Numbered from the stretch's first letter, positions 51,180 to 60,943 are shown. The stretch: 64,000 nucleotides of DNA from Syntrophaceae bacterium UBA6109 (GCA_002428445.1 DIWJ01000049.1:11531-75530), one strand, 5' to 3'. Translations and numbers: made by a program. Notes: generated by a model from the sequence alone, not told the origin.

Positions 51180-52196
51180 TTAGGCCATCGGCCCGAACAT
51201 CGCCGCGGCCATCTTCTCAATCATCGGAAGACCGGTGACGTCGCGCTCCATCTCGGGAACGGAGGCCAGGATCTCCTTTCCGAACGTCGTCTGGATCTTT
51301 TCGAGATAGTGTTCCTGCATCACCAGGCGGTTCTTCAGGTACTCGGGAATCACCTGGTTCTTGAGATCGGACGACAGGACGCGGTTGATGATGTAACCGC
51401 TGAGCGGGACATCGAACTTGGCGAAGAGTCCCGCCGCCTTCTGCGTGTCCTTGATGATCATCTCCTCGGCCGTCAGCACGAAGAAGAAGGCGGTCTGTTT
51501 CTTGTCCGTCAGGATCTGCGAGGACTTGTTGATCCGCTCCTTGATGTACAGGAGTTCGTTGAGGATCGCGTCCTCGTCGACGTCCTTCTCCCGCCGGATG
51601 ACCGCCGCCACCTTGTCGTACTCGCGCATCTGCTCGCGAAGGCCCGTGATCTTCCCGATCCAGGCATCGTACACGGAAGCCATGCTGAGGTAATACAGGG
51701 CGTGCCCCAGCGGCACGAGGTCGTAGATGTAGTAGTCGTAGCCGCCCTTGACGACGATGTCCACGACCTCGTCGAAGATCGCGCTTTCCTCCATCGCCGG
51801 CTCGGCAGCCGCCGCCTGGATGTAGCTTTCGATCTCCTCCGGGATCTTGTCCATCCCGTACATGTCGAGAATCTTCTTGCGGATCTCGTTCTGGTATTCC
51901 TTCACCCGCCGGTCGGCGTCGATCTCCTGCGCATAGAGGTTGGGCATGATCTCCGTGGGACCCTTGCCGAAGATGTCCCGCTTGAAGATGTCGCTGAGCG
52001 ACGCCTGGGGATCAACGGAGAAAACAAGCACCTTCTTCCCTTTTTTGGCCAGGTAGTAGGCGGTCGCCGCGGAAAACGTGGTCTTGCCGAGGCCGCCCTT
52101 GCCGCCGAACATGATGTAGTTCCGATCCGGATACTGGTCGAATATCTTGGCTAACGAAATGGGAATCACCCCCTTGTCTGAAATCGTCGAGTTCAC
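51180..52196 (-). CDS. ArsA/GET3-like ATPase (1)
   Basis: 338-residue ATPase. Walker A 'MFGGKGGLGKTTFSAATAY', switch I 'VFSVDPQASLSDIFKR', switch II 'YYIYDLVPLGHALYYL'. It pairs with the following ATPase and the two may form a heterodimer, as ArsA halves do. Upstream is the small protein and cstA. A membrane-protein-targeting or transporter-control role is possible. Confidence 0.85.
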   Translation of the reverse strand: MNSTISDKGVIPISLAKIFDQYPDRNYIMFGGKGGLGKTTFSAATAYYLAKKGKKVLVFSVDPQASLSDIFKRDIFGKGPTEIMPNLYAQEIDADRRVKEYQNEIRKKILDMYGMDKIPEEIESYIQAAAAEPAMEESAIFDEVVDIVVKGGYDYYIYDLVPLGHALYYLSMASVYDAWIGKITGLREQMREYDKVAAVIRREKDVDEDAILNELLYIKERINKSSQILTDKKQTAFFFVLTAEEMIIKDTQKAAGLFAKFDVPLSGYIINRVLSSDLKNQVIPEYLKNRLVMQEHYLEKIQTTFGKEILASVPEMERDVTGLPMIEKMAAAMFGPMA

Positions 52197-52255
52197 GGGG
52201 AACCGGGGTAAACCGCCTGCCCCGGTCCGAGAGGAAACGGCCGTCCGCTTCTTCC

Positions 52256-52522
52256 TCAGGCCAAGGCGTCGGTCAGATCCTTCTCCCGGAGCATCCTTCG
52301 CTTCCAGGTCGAGATCTGGGGAACGACGTACGGCAGGAGCCGGAGCGAATAGTAGGGCGGCAGGATGGGCACCCCCAGCATATCCCCCATCGTGATGAGA
52401 ATGAACAGGTGCTCCATGCTGGCCCTCGTCTTCAGGGCAAAGCGGGCCGAGTCATGGGCGGCGACCCCGTAAACGAACTCCTTGATGGCGTGGAAAAACC
52501 CTCCCTTGTCCTTGTCTCCCAT
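52256..52522 (-). CDS. Small hypothetical protein of the cstA unit
   Basis: 88-residue protein with a soluble N-terminus, a semi-hydrophobic middle (MEHLFILITMGDMLGVPILP) and a basic C-terminus (QISTWKRRMLREKDL). ATG 52520-52522 with AAGGAG eleven bases upstream. It is placed between cstA and the ArsA-like pair, so it may link transporter and ATPases. No family recognised. Confidence 0.55.
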   Translation of the reverse strand: MGDKDKGGFFHAIKEFVYGVAAHDSARFALKTRASMEHLFILITMGDMLGVPILPPYYSLRLLPYVVPQISTWKRRMLREKDLTDALA

Positions 52523-52603
52523 AGGCTGAATGTCTCCTTCTCGGAATTGCCGTGCGGGTCGCATGACCCGCACGGCGTGTTGAAGATCGGGATTTTTATC
52601 GGA

Positions 52604-54289
52604 TCAGGCGGCCGACGAGGCTTTCTGTCCCTGGAGTGCGCGGTAGCGGTTGAAGGCCTTGAACGCCTCGGCGCCGAGGATCAGGGCCGCGATGACGAGA
52701 AAGAATCCCACAACGCCCATCAGGGTGTTGCCGATGAGCGCCTCTCCCTTGACGGCCCCGGAGAAGACCTTCATCAGGAGGCCGTAGGACGTATAGACCA
52801 GGGCGGCGATCGTCGTGACGAACATGAAGATCATGGGGTAGAAGCTCCAGGCGTAGCTCTTCCCTTCGGACATCATCCAGGCCGTGACCAGCATGAGCGC
52901 CAGGGAAGCCATCAGCTGGTTGGCGCCTCCGAAGAGGACCCAGAGGTACTGCCACCAGCCTGTGAGAACGAGGACCATGCCGAGGATGCTGGCGATGATG
53001 GTGCCCACGTGGGCGTTCTTGAAGACGGGATGGACGTCGCTGAGGAGTTCGGACGTGGCCACGCGCATGAACCGCATGACGAGCTGCATGATCGTGATCG
53101 CCAGGACGATCATCATGACGCTTCCGTAAGAACGGCCGAATTCGGCCGGGATGCCGATGGCGCCCAGGAAGGTCGACACGCCCGCCGCGAAGATGACACC
53201 CGGCCCCTTCGAAACGGCCGCACCGTATTCGGCGGAGGAAGCATAGATGGTGCCCGCGATGACCAGGGCGAAGAGGGCGAGCATCATCTCGACGAACATG
53301 ACGCCGCCGCCCACGGGACGGGCATCGAGCTCGTTCTCGAGCTGCCGGGCCGTGCCGGAGCTGGAAACGATGCTGTGCCAGCCGGAGATGGAGCCGCAGG
53401 CGATGGTGACGAAGAGGATCGGCCAGAGGGGCCCGATGCGGATCTCAAAGCCCGTGAAGGCGGGAAGCGTGAAGTTGGGATGGAGGACAAAGACGCCGAC
53501 GATCCCGAAGAGGAGCCCCAGGAAGACGATGTAGGAGGCCACGTAGTTGATGGGCAGGGCGAAACGCCAGATCGGGAGCACCGCGCCGAAGTAGCAGAAC
53601 AGGAAGGCGAGGAATGCCCAGAGCGGCCGGCTGTTGGAGAGGTCAAGCCCGATGATCTTGTCCGAAGGCGCCATTGTCCCCACGAAGATGCCGAGGAGGG
53701 CGATGACAACGGTGAAGACCGTCGTGAAGAGGATGTCCTTGCGCCACTTGTAGATCATCTGGCCGGCCAGAACACCGCCGACGGTAAGGAACAGCCAGGC
53801 CATGGGCGCCGCTTTCAGACCGATGGCCGTGCTGACGACGACGTTGCCGAAGGCGCCGGCAATCAGGAGCAGGTAAAAATAGATGAAAGAAAGAAGGATG
53901 ATCCGGGCGCGGGGGGAGATCAGGCGGTGGCTCAGTCCGCCGAAGGAGGCCCCGTCGTTGCGCATCGCCATCATGGCGCTTGAGTAGTCCTGCACCCAGC
54001 CGATGAAGAAGGCGCCGGCAAGGATCCAGATCAGGGCGGGAAGCCAGCCCCACTGGATGGCGATAATCGGTCCGATGATCGGGGCCGCGCCGGCAATCGA
54101 TTTGAACTGGTAGCCGAACAGGATGTTTTTGCTGGTGGGCATGAACTCCACGCCATCCATATACATCTTGGCTGGTGTGGCCCTTTTCGCGTCTGCTTTG
54201 ATGATTTTTTCGTCGATGTACTTGGCGTAAAAACGATAACCGATGAAGGCAACAGCGAAACCCAAAAGAAGAACGACAATCGAGTTCAT
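52604..54289 (-). CDS. cstA: CstA-type carbon starvation / pyruvate transporter
   Basis: 561-residue membrane protein with about 16 helices. CstA marks are 'SKNILFGYQFKSIAGAAPIIGPIIA', 'QDYSSAMMAMRNDGASFG' and 'GSISGWHSIVSSSGTARQLENE'. CstA proteins import pyruvate or peptides when carbon is short. It is first in a minus-strand unit with a small protein and two ArsA-like ATPases, an uncommon association. Confidence 0.92.
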   Translation of the reverse strand: MNSIVVLLLGFAVAFIGYRFYAKYIDEKIIKADAKRATPAKMYMDGVEFMPTSKNILFGYQFKSIAGAAPIIGPIIAIQWGWLPALIWILAGAFFIGWVQDYSSAMMAMRNDGASFGGLSHRLISPRARIILLSFIYFYLLLIAGAFGNVVVSTAIGLKAAPMAWLFLTVGGVLAGQMIYKWRKDILFTTVFTVVIALLGIFVGTMAPSDKIIGLDLSNSRPLWAFLAFLFCYFGAVLPIWRFALPINYVASYIVFLGLLFGIVGVFVLHPNFTLPAFTGFEIRIGPLWPILFVTIACGSISGWHSIVSSSGTARQLENELDARPVGGGVMFVEMMLALFALVIAGTIYASSAEYGAAVSKGPGVIFAAGVSTFLGAIGIPAEFGRSYGSVMMIVLAITIMQLVMRFMRVATSELLSDVHPVFKNAHVGTIIASILGMVLVLTGWWQYLWVLFGGANQLMASLALMLVTAWMMSEGKSYAWSFYPMIFMFVTTIAALVYTSYGLLMKVFSGAVKGEALIGNTLMGVVGFFLVIAALILGAEAFKAFNRYRALQGQKASSAA

Positions 54290-54503
54290 GACAGGACGCT
54301 CCTTTCCGTGAAAAAAAACGTTACCCGTTATACGAACCCTTTACCGCTTCTCTTTCACCTCCCGGCGCAACCCTACCACGCGCCAAATCGCCAATAAAAA
54401 AAGTTGTTTGGAAAGTATCTTGAAAGGCTTGGCCAAGTCAAGCAAATTCTCTCTGAAGTGGGGAACTTGCATGGAGGCAAGGGGAACCTGCCTGCCGCGG
54501 GAT

Positions 54504-55568
54504 TTATTTTCCGGTACCTGCCGCCCGCAGGGACTTCAGCCCCTCGAGGATGTTATCGGTTCCCACGAACGTTCTCACATCGGCATCGGAATAGCGGATC
54601 ACGAACGTGGGGGTGGCGCGCACCTTGTGGGCGTTCAGGAGGCGGTTCCATTCATCGAATACCGGTTTCAGTTCGACGGACCTCCAGGAGATCTGCCTCG
54701 CGTTGAGGATGTTCTTCAGCGCCTCTTCCGTTCCGGCGACGTTGCCCTTCGCGGTGTCGAAGAGGACGGTCCTCACCAGCGCGGCATCCTGCAAGGAGGC
54801 GCCCTCCTGCAGGGAATAAAGAAAATACCGGGCATACAGTGCGGTCAGTTTGTGAAACGGGGCATCGACGAACGTAACCTTCACCCTGCCGCCGGCATGC
54901 AATTCCGCGAGAAGCGGCTCCGCCTGCGGTTCCAGTCCCTGGCAGGGGGGGCAGAAATAGTCGCTGAAGGCGATGATCTCCACGCTCCCCGAACCGAAGG
55001 AGGGAAGGAGGGCCTTCTCAGCCCCGTAGGCCGGTGTCGCCGTGCCGTTCAGGGTCAGCGCGACAAAGAAAGATCCCAGGAATGCGAAGACAAGAAGCGG
55101 AATCCGGATTCGTCCTTTCCAGGGCATCACCGCCTCCCCCATTCCGTAAAGCAGCCATCTCCGCCATGGATTCCCCGCCGCCGGCGGCCGGTAGTTGGCG
55201 ATAAAGGCGGTGACTACCAGGACCGCGAAGGCAAGGCAAAAGGGACAGAAGACATCCTCCCGGATTTGAAAGGCAACAAGATACGCTTCCACGCCGATCC
55301 CTCCTGAGAGCAGTATTCGCATCAGATCCGATTGTTTCAGCAGTACAAGCAGGAGAATCGATATCATATAGACGATGCCGATGATCTTGAGGTCGACGCC
55401 CCAGATATCCCCCTGGAGATACGAGCAGGCTGCAAAATCGCAGGTCGAATAGAAAACCATGAGGCCGATACCGGCGACGGCCAGAAGGATGGTCAGGACC
55501 CTCCGCCCGCTCCCGTGCCGTGAAACACCTTCCCGGTCAAGAATCGTCTGTTCCATCCGTCCCTGCAT
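54504..55568 (-). CDS. VKOR-thioredoxin (DsbA-like) fusion
   Basis: About 354 residues. The N-terminal VKOR domain has four or five helices with a loop Cys pair 'YSTCDFAACSYL' and the active 'DVFCPFCLAFAVL' (CxxC). After a further helix the C-terminal periplasmic domain has a thioredoxin fold with CPPC in 'FSDYFCPPCQGLE' and cis-Pro region 'VRATPTFVIRY'. It oxidises disulfides in secreted proteins, feeding electrons to quinone. The start is uncertain (TTG 55619, ATG 55568 or 55556). Confidence 0.87.
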   Translation of the reverse strand: MQGRMEQTILDREGVSRHGSGRRVLTILLAVAGIGLMVFYSTCDFAACSYLQGDIWGVDLKIIGIVYMISILLLVLLKQSDLMRILLSGGIGVEAYLVAFQIREDVFCPFCLAFAVLVVTAFIANYRPPAAGNPWRRWLLYGMGEAVMPWKGRIRIPLLVFAFLGSFFVALTLNGTATPAYGAEKALLPSFGSGSVEIIAFSDYFCPPCQGLEPQAEPLLAELHAGGRVKVTFVDAPFHKLTALYARYFLYSLQEGASLQDAALVRTVLFDTAKGNVAGTEEALKNILNARQISWRSVELKPVFDEWNRLLNAHKVRATPTFVIRYSDADVRTFVGTDNILEGLKSLRAAGTGK

Positions 55569-55664
55569 CTCCTCAAAGCCGGATGCCGCTTCCCGGAATC
55601 CGGTCACCGTCCGCAACAAAAATCATAGCCGATATTGAAACGCCGTTCAAGATCCGAGGCGGTA

Positions 55665-56960
55665 TCAGAAATAGTAGCCGACCCGCAATTCGATCCGGCC
55701 GTCGTTTTGTTTCTCGCCGAATTCCGTGTCCCGGCCGCCGACGATGAATCCCAGACGAAAACGGATCTCCCAGTTTGTGAATCCCGTGTACAGGACCTCC
55801 GGCGTCAGCGACCAGCTCGAATCTCCGGTATTGAACATCCACGTCAGAGACGGCGTCACGTACAGGATATCGAGGGGTTCCTTCTGACTGAAACGCACGT
55901 ACGCGTAATCCGACATGGGACTGAAGCGGCCGTAGCCCCCCTCCGCCATCCGCTGTGCGTTCGAAAGGGCGGCGGCGTCCCCCGTCGTCTGGTACGTACG
56001 ATAGCCCCGGTTGACGTACCCATAGAAGTTCTTCAATTCGTCGCCGCTGAAGCCCGCGCCGTTATGATAGTACTCGACGATCGTCGTCAGGTCGAAGGCC
56101 GTCAGATGGCGGATGCCGAGGAGCCAGCTTCGGGCGTCGTCTTCGGTTGTGAGTTGTGTTCCGTCGGCATTCACCGCGTTTTTCCGCACGTTCCGTATAA
56201 AGGCGAACTCGCCGTGAACCTCGAAATTGGTCGTTACGTTCCGGGAGAAATCGACGCCGTAGCGGTCCGTCCGGCTTCCCCCCGTCAGAAAGATCAGGTC
56301 GATGTCGGTATCAAGAAAAAGGAAATAGAATTTCCCCGCAATGTTGATCCTATCCTTGTTCCCGAAGGTTTCGTTCACGTGCCCGTAGACGGGGAAAAAG
56401 ACCGGCGTAAAGGAAAAGGTCTTCAGCGGACCTTCGAAGCTCTTGATGTAGTCGGCTGTGACAAGCAGGTAACCCTCCAGGGCTTGCTCGGGATCGTCGG
56501 GATCCTTGGGCCGGTCCAGGAAGGCCACGGGATTCCAGGCGTAGCCCTTGCCCCACTTCAGGGCCTTCTTGCCGGCATCGATCTTCGGGAGGGCTGCCGG
56601 CTTCAGGGATGCATAGGCTTCGTAGAAATCCGTCCGCTCCGAACCCCCGGCGTACGACTCCTTCAGGTCCGTGTTGGTCTTGGCGAAAAGGCGGAACAGT
56701 TCCTTTTCATAGCTCCCTTCCAGCTGAATACGGCCGTTCCACTCGGACAGCGTCCGGCCCCGGGGATCGTTGTAGAAGCGGAGCCTGTAGAAGGCCGCGT
56801 CGCGGTCGAGAGCGAACAGAACCGGCTTGAACTCGGCGTAGCCGCCGAAGTGGTAGACTTTTTTTTCAATCTCAGAGGCTTCGAAGGTGTAGGTTTCCTG
56901 GGCCGCGAGCGGAACTGCGGCGAAGAGGATCCAGCAGACAAGTGGACTGATCCATCGCAT
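55665..56960 (-). CDS. Outer-membrane beta-barrel protein
   Basis: 431-residue exported protein with a signal peptide (MRWISPLVCWILFAAVPLAA) and alternating hydrophobic strands ending in an aromatic C-terminal residue (RVGYYF), as outer-membrane barrels do. A mid segment 'KALKWGKGYAWNPVAFLDRP' is a DUF1302-like feature. It starts directly after the LolA-like gene stop. Probably the cargo or partner of the Lol-type system next to it. Confidence 0.72.
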   Translation of the reverse strand: MRWISPLVCWILFAAVPLAAQETYTFEASEIEKKVYHFGGYAEFKPVLFALDRDAAFYRLRFYNDPRGRTLSEWNGRIQLEGSYEKELFRLFAKTNTDLKESYAGGSERTDFYEAYASLKPAALPKIDAGKKALKWGKGYAWNPVAFLDRPKDPDDPEQALEGYLLVTADYIKSFEGPLKTFSFTPVFFPVYGHVNETFGNKDRINIAGKFYFLFLDTDIDLIFLTGGSRTDRYGVDFSRNVTTNFEVHGEFAFIRNVRKNAVNADGTQLTTEDDARSWLLGIRHLTAFDLTTIVEYYHNGAGFSGDELKNFYGYVNRGYRTYQTTGDAAALSNAQRMAEGGYGRFSPMSDYAYVRFSQKEPLDILYVTPSLTWMFNTGDSSWSLTPEVLYTGFTNWEIRFRLGFIVGGRDTEFGEKQNDGRIELRVGYYF

Positions 56961-57689
56961 CTATCGCAACGATTCCAGGTTGGGCATGAAGGTCAGTGTA
57001 AAGACCTCGTCTTTGAAGTCCTTCTTCTTGACCCCCGCGAAGATCATGACGGACTTGTAGCCCTTGTACAGGGGGCTGTCCGTCTCGATGACCGCCGGCC
57101 GCGAAATCCCGCCGCCGAAGCTCTTGACATCCTTGAAGTAAAGAGTCTTGATCAGCATGTTCGCCTCGGTGAGGCATTCGATTTTTGTCGGCAGGACGCT
57201 CTTCCTGTCCGCCCAGATCTTGAGCCGGTCATAGGCGACAGTTCTGGTCTTTGCCTTCAGATAGAGGAGATATTCGCCGCCCGTCTCATCGACGCTTTCC
57301 ACATTGTACTCGGCGGTGTAATCCAACTGGAGGATGTCGGCATTGTTGAAGACGCCGCCGACGACGGACTGGAGACTCGTGATCCGGATGGGCTTCCCCA
57401 CGTTCGGGATGTAGAGCCACATGTTGTCGCCCAGCCGCAGGGTGCTCCTTCCCTTTTCGCTCGCCGGAGCGAGAAACAGGGAGGCCACCTTGTCGACCCC
57501 TTTCTTGACGGTAAAGAGGGTGAACTCCTTTTTCTTGCCGTCGGGCTCGATGTTGATGAGTTTGCGGTAGGACTCGTAGGACTCCGGACTGAGGTTTCTG
57601 TCCACCTGTTTCAGGAGCGCCGTGCCGTCGGCGGCATAAACCGGCAGGGCGATGAACAGGAATAATGACACAAAAAATATTTTCAGCAT
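56961..57689 (-). CDS. LolA-like outer-membrane lipoprotein-sorting protein
   Basis: 242-residue periplasmic protein with signal peptide (MLKIFFVSLFLFIALPVYA). 'FTLFTVKKGVDKVASLFLAP' and 'RLGDNMWLYIPNVGKPIRI' are marks of LolA/YdgH-type sorting proteins; 'YTAEYNVESVDETGGEYLLYL' continues the half-barrel. It sits nine bases after the ABC permease gene and is adjacent to the beta-barrel gene. It probably ferries a lipid or lipoprotein across the periplasm. Confidence 0.8.
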   Translation of the reverse strand: MLKIFFVSLFLFIALPVYAADGTALLKQVDRNLSPESYESYRKLINIEPDGKKKEFTLFTVKKGVDKVASLFLAPASEKGRSTLRLGDNMWLYIPNVGKPIRITSLQSVVGGVFNNADILQLDYTAEYNVESVDETGGEYLLYLKAKTRTVAYDRLKIWADRKSVLPTKIECLTEANMLIKTLYFKDVKSFGGGISRPAVIETDSPLYKGYKSVMIFAGVKKKDFKDEVFTLTFMPNLESLR

Positions 57690-57698
57690 TCGATCCCC

Positions 57699-58937
57699 CT
57701 ACACGTGCCGAAGCGCCTTGATCGGCTCCATGCGCGACGCCTTGTAGGCGGGCTGGAGACTGGCGATGACCGATACGACAACGACCGTGGCCGAGATCAC
57801 AAGAATGTCACCCGGCGAGACGGCGGCCTGCAGGACAAACCCCGTCTGCTGGCCGAAATTATATGTGATCTTCAGCAAGTTCAGAATATAGACGATGGCA
57901 ATTCCCGCAATATCGCCGATCAGCGCGCCCGCGATTCCCATGCAGAATCCCTCGATCACGAACATGCTGAGGATCTTCCCGGGCAGGGTGCCGATGGCCG
58001 CAATCGTCCCGATCTCCCGAATCCGCTCATAGACGGCCATGATCATGACATTCATGATGCTGATGAGGACGATGGCGATCAGCATGAGTTTGATGAAAAA
58101 CGTCATCAGGTCGATCATCCGGGCGATGTTGAAAAATGGCGAAAGCTTCTCCCAGGTGTGAAGTTCGGAGATCGCTTTGCCCTGCTGGTTGACCTCCTCG
58201 GCAAGAAGGCCGTCAAGCTTTGCGCTGAAGGCGGAAAGTCTTCCGAAATCCTTGAGACGGACGGCGTACTCGCTCACCTGATAGTCGTCCATGCGCAGGA
58301 GTGCCCGGGCGTCGTCCGTGTGGAGGTAGCCGTCGCGGCCGCCGGGACCGGTCGCACTCTCCAGGACACCCGTGACGATGAACTGCCTGCCGTTGACCGA
58401 GCCGTCCGCATTGGTCGCCACGACGACCACTGCATCGCCAGGCTTGATCTTCATGCCCCGGGCAAGCAGTTCCGGAATCAGGATGCCTCCCGGCTTGAGA
58501 TCCTTGCCGCCTTCAATCACCCTTTTGGGAAGAAGCGGAACCGTCCTGAACTCCTTTTCCGGAACGATCGCGGTCAGCCGTATGCTTGACGTCTCCGTGA
58601 AATTGCTGAACATGCCTCCGAACTTGATCCGCGGCGACCAGGCTTCGATCTCCGGCTGCCCGTTGAGGATCTTTTCCAGCTTGTCGATGGCGCCTCCCTT
58701 GAGATTGAGGTTGAGCGGAAGGGTCTCGATGGAGGCAACGAACCCCTTGCGGTGCACCTGCAGGTGTCCCAGCATGGAGTCCGTGATCTGGCCGATCATC
58801 ATGTTCTTGAAGGAGCCGGAAACCGAAACGAATGTCAGGACGAAGACCACACCCACCGTAATGAGTGAGGCAGTCAGAAGCGTTCTCCTTTTGTACCGGA
58901 GCAGATTCCGGATCGCAATTTTGAAAAGATTACCCAT
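57699..58937 (-). CDS. LolC/E-MacB-type ABC permease
   Basis: 412-residue permease of the FtsX family: one N-terminal helix (RTLLTASLITVGVVFVLTFVSVSG), a large periplasmic MacB-type domain (residues 45-270) and three C-terminal helices with 'MAVYERIREIGTIAAIGTLPG'. Overlaps the ATPase gene by eight bases. Together they form an exporter for lipoproteins or related substrates. Confidence 0.86.
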   Translation of the reverse strand: MGNLFKIAIRNLLRYKRRTLLTASLITVGVVFVLTFVSVSGSFKNMMIGQITDSMLGHLQVHRKGFVASIETLPLNLNLKGGAIDKLEKILNGQPEIEAWSPRIKFGGMFSNFTETSSIRLTAIVPEKEFRTVPLLPKRVIEGGKDLKPGGILIPELLARGMKIKPGDAVVVVATNADGSVNGRQFIVTGVLESATGPGGRDGYLHTDDARALLRMDDYQVSEYAVRLKDFGRLSAFSAKLDGLLAEEVNQQGKAISELHTWEKLSPFFNIARMIDLMTFFIKLMLIAIVLISIMNVMIMAVYERIREIGTIAAIGTLPGKILSMFVIEGFCMGIAGALIGDIAGIAIVYILNLLKITYNFGQQTGFVLQAAVSPGDILVISATVVVVSVIASLQPAYKASRMEPIKALRHV

Positions 58938-59634
58938 TGCCGTTTCCTCCCTTCGTCTTCACGCCGCTGAGCTTGCCGTCTTCGAGCGAAAAAATCGTTT
59001 CCGCCTCGCCGACGATTTTCTGGTCGTGGGTCGAGAAGATGAAGGTGGTCTGAAATTCGTCCCGCATTTTTTTCATCAGGTTTAAGACCATGTAAGCCGT
59101 ATCATGGTCCAGATTCGCAGTGGGTTCGTCCGCCAGAACGAGCTTTGGGCGCGTCACCAGCGCCCGGGCGATCGCCACCCGCTGCTTCTGTCCGCCGGAA
59201 ATCTGGTCGGGATATTTGTCCCGCTGATCCGACATGTCCACGGCTTCCAGGAGGCGCCCGACCCGTTCCCTTCGCTCCGCAGCCGGCGTGTTCTGCACCA
59301 TGACGAGGGGGTATTCGATGTTCTCGTACACCGTCAGGACAGGAAGCAGGTTGAAGTCCTGGAAGATGAACCCGATATGCTCGCCGCGAAACGCAGCGCC
59401 TGCCTTCTGGGAAAATTGCGACACATTGGCCCCTGCCACAGTCAATTTCCCATCGGTCGGCTTGTCCAGACAGCCAATGAGATTGAGAAGCGTTGTTTTG
59501 CCGCTGCCCGACGGACCGATAAAAGATACGAAGGCCGCCGGTTCGATCCGGAAACTCAGCCCGCGCAGTGCTTGGATGGTAATCTCACCCACCCGGTAGT
59601 CTTTCCTGACCTCTTCCGCTGCGATCAAGGCCAT
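58930..59634 (-). CDS. LolD/MacB-type ABC ATPase
   Basis: 234-residue ATPase. Walker A '[15 protein letters not shown]', signature '[15 protein letters not shown]', Walker B '[12 protein letters not shown]' and a His switch in 'STHDQKI'. LolD-like family. First gene of a four-gene minus-strand unit with the permease, LolA-like protein and beta-barrel; a sigma-70-type promoter lies 32 bases upstream. GGGAG stands nine bases before the ATG. Confidence 0.92.
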   Translation of the reverse strand: MALIAAEEVRKDYRVGEITIQALRGLSFRIEPAAFVSFIGPSGSGKTTLLNLIGCLDKPTDGKLTVAGANVSQFSQKAGAAFRGEHIGFIFQDFNLLPVLTVYENIEYPLVMVQNTPAAERRERVGRLLEAVDMSDQRDKYPDQISGGQKQRVAIARALVTRPKLVLADEPTANLDHDTAYMVLNLMKKMRDEFQTTFIFSTHDQKIVGEAETIFSLEDGKLSGVKTKGGNGNG

Positions 59635-59666
59635 ACGTCACGTCTCCCGGTTCAGAAGTGTTTGCG

Positions 59667-59696
59667 ATTATTTGCGGAAATCCCGCTTCGTGTCAA
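59667..59696 (-). promoter_or_regulatory. Sigma-70-type promoter of the Lol-like unit
   Basis: On the minus strand, TTGACA (59696-59691) is a consensus -35, followed after 18 bases by AATAAT (59672-59667), one mismatch from TATAAT. The predicted start is about 25 bases before the lolD-like ATG. Confidence 0.6.
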
Positions 59697-59823
59697 CGAC
59701 GCGGAGTTATATTATGGACGAACCCGGGTGTGTCAAGCAGCGGCAAGTCGCCCGCCGCCGGGCGATTCCGCCTTCCCGAAGCGGTTTCGCGGGTTCGCCC
59801 GCGGACTCGGGGTTCATGAGGCC

Positions 59824-60723
59824 TCACGCGACGCCCATCTTCGCAAGCTGTTCCTTGATCCGGTCTTCGCTCATGAAGCCCTGATGTCGGAACACTTCCT
59901 TTCCCGAACGGTCGAAGAAGATCACGGTGGGGATCACCTGGATCTTGTAGTCGCCTGCCAGCTTCTCGTTCTTGCGGATATCGATGACCAGCACCTCCAG
60001 CTTGCCCGCATAGCTTTGGCGTATCGTCTGCAGAACCGGCCGCAACTGGCGGCAGGGGATGCAGGTATTGGAGCCGAAATCAACCACCAGGGGCTTGCCG
60101 CCCGCCAGAGCTTTGCTGAAGTCCGCCTCGGATTGTGTTTCGGAGCCGGGCGCGGGGGCGGAAAGCTTCGTGTATTCCTTCTGATTGACCTCGATCGCGG
60201 CGCTCTGGCGCAAATCGGCAATCAGCTTCTGTATCGCCTCCATCTGCCGCTGCCGTTCCAGCGTCTCCCGGATCAGAGGCGCCACCGCTTCTTTTGTCTG
60301 CCCGGCAAACTGGCTCTTGTAGGTCTCGTAGATGTTCTCCACTTCCTGCGGAGTGATCGCCGGCAGCGCCGCCATCCGCTTTTCCAGGAAGGCCCGGATC
60401 GTCGCCTGATTCTTATCGACCTTGACCGGCGCGGCGGAGTCCTCTCCCTTGGCGGCCGCAATCCCTTCCTTCTTCGCCTGCTGCAGCAGCAGGACCTGGT
60501 TGACCATGCCGTCCAGGAGTTGTCCCGGTTCCTCCTTCAGCAGGTCGCGGTAGGCCGGTTCGATTTTGGCCAGTTCCTCGTGGAAACGGTTCACGGGAAT
60601 TCTTTCTCCGTTTACCGTGACAAGCGTCGGCACGCCGAAGGGACCGGCAAGAACCCAATAGGCGGCACCGGCGACGACGACCACAAGCAGTACGATCGCG
60701 ATGATCGCAATTTTCTTCTTCAT
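59824..60723 (-). CDS. Membrane-anchored SurA-like/thioredoxin fusion protein
   Basis: 299-residue protein. One N-terminal helix (KKIAIIAIVLLVVVVAGAAY) anchors it. A SurA-N-like chaperone region (VNGERIPVNRFHEELAK...) follows, then a thioredoxin domain with 'SNTCIPCRQLRPVL' (CIPC) and cis-Pro 'VIPTVIFFD'. Start ATG 60721-60723 with AAAGGG upstream; the much longer open frame is repeat read-through. Follows CcdA, which likely supplies its electrons. Confidence 0.8.
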   Translation of the reverse strand: MKKKIAIIAIVLLVVVVAGAAYWVLAGPFGVPTLVTVNGERIPVNRFHEELAKIEPAYRDLLKEEPGQLLDGMVNQVLLLQQAKKEGIAAAKGEDSAAPVKVDKNQATIRAFLEKRMAALPAITPQEVENIYETYKSQFAGQTKEAVAPLIRETLERQRQMEAIQKLIADLRQSAAIEVNQKEYTKLSAPAPGSETQSEADFSKALAGGKPLVVDFGSNTCIPCRQLRPVLQTIRQSYAGKLEVLVIDIRKNEKLAGDYKIQVIPTVIFFDRSGKEVFRHQGFMSEDRIKEQLAKMGVA

Positions 60724-60746
60724 TTTTTCCCTTTCCATCACCTGAA

Positions 60747-60865
60747 ATTGAAGCTCTCCGGAGCAAGCTCCGGAGAATCTTCGATCCCCAAGGAAGCGAT
60801 CTTGAAGATCATTCGCTCGCATCCCCCCGCGGCAAGCCGCGGGGAATGCGCTCGCTGCCGGATTC
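60747..60865. repeat. Intergenic palindromic repeat, copy 2
   Basis: Begins like copy 1 at 6192 (ATTGAAGCT, CTCCGGAG-CAAG-CTCCGGAG, ATTCGCTCGC), then has an inserted second hairpin CCCCGCGG-CAAG-CCGCGGGG before CGCTCGCTGCCGGATTCA. Both loops are CAAG. It separates ccdA from the thioredoxin-like gene. Confidence 0.6.
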
Positions 60866-60943
60866 AACCGCCGCAGCGGCCTGTACGGTGCCCCGGCGGA
60901 GACGCTTTGATGTGCCCGCATCGACCAGCGGCAACCGTCATGA

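Noticed and set aside
54427..54436. CTTGGCCAAG palindrome upstream of cstA
   Set aside because: A single 10-base palindrome is expected by chance in a region this size, and no second copy or promoter context was seen.
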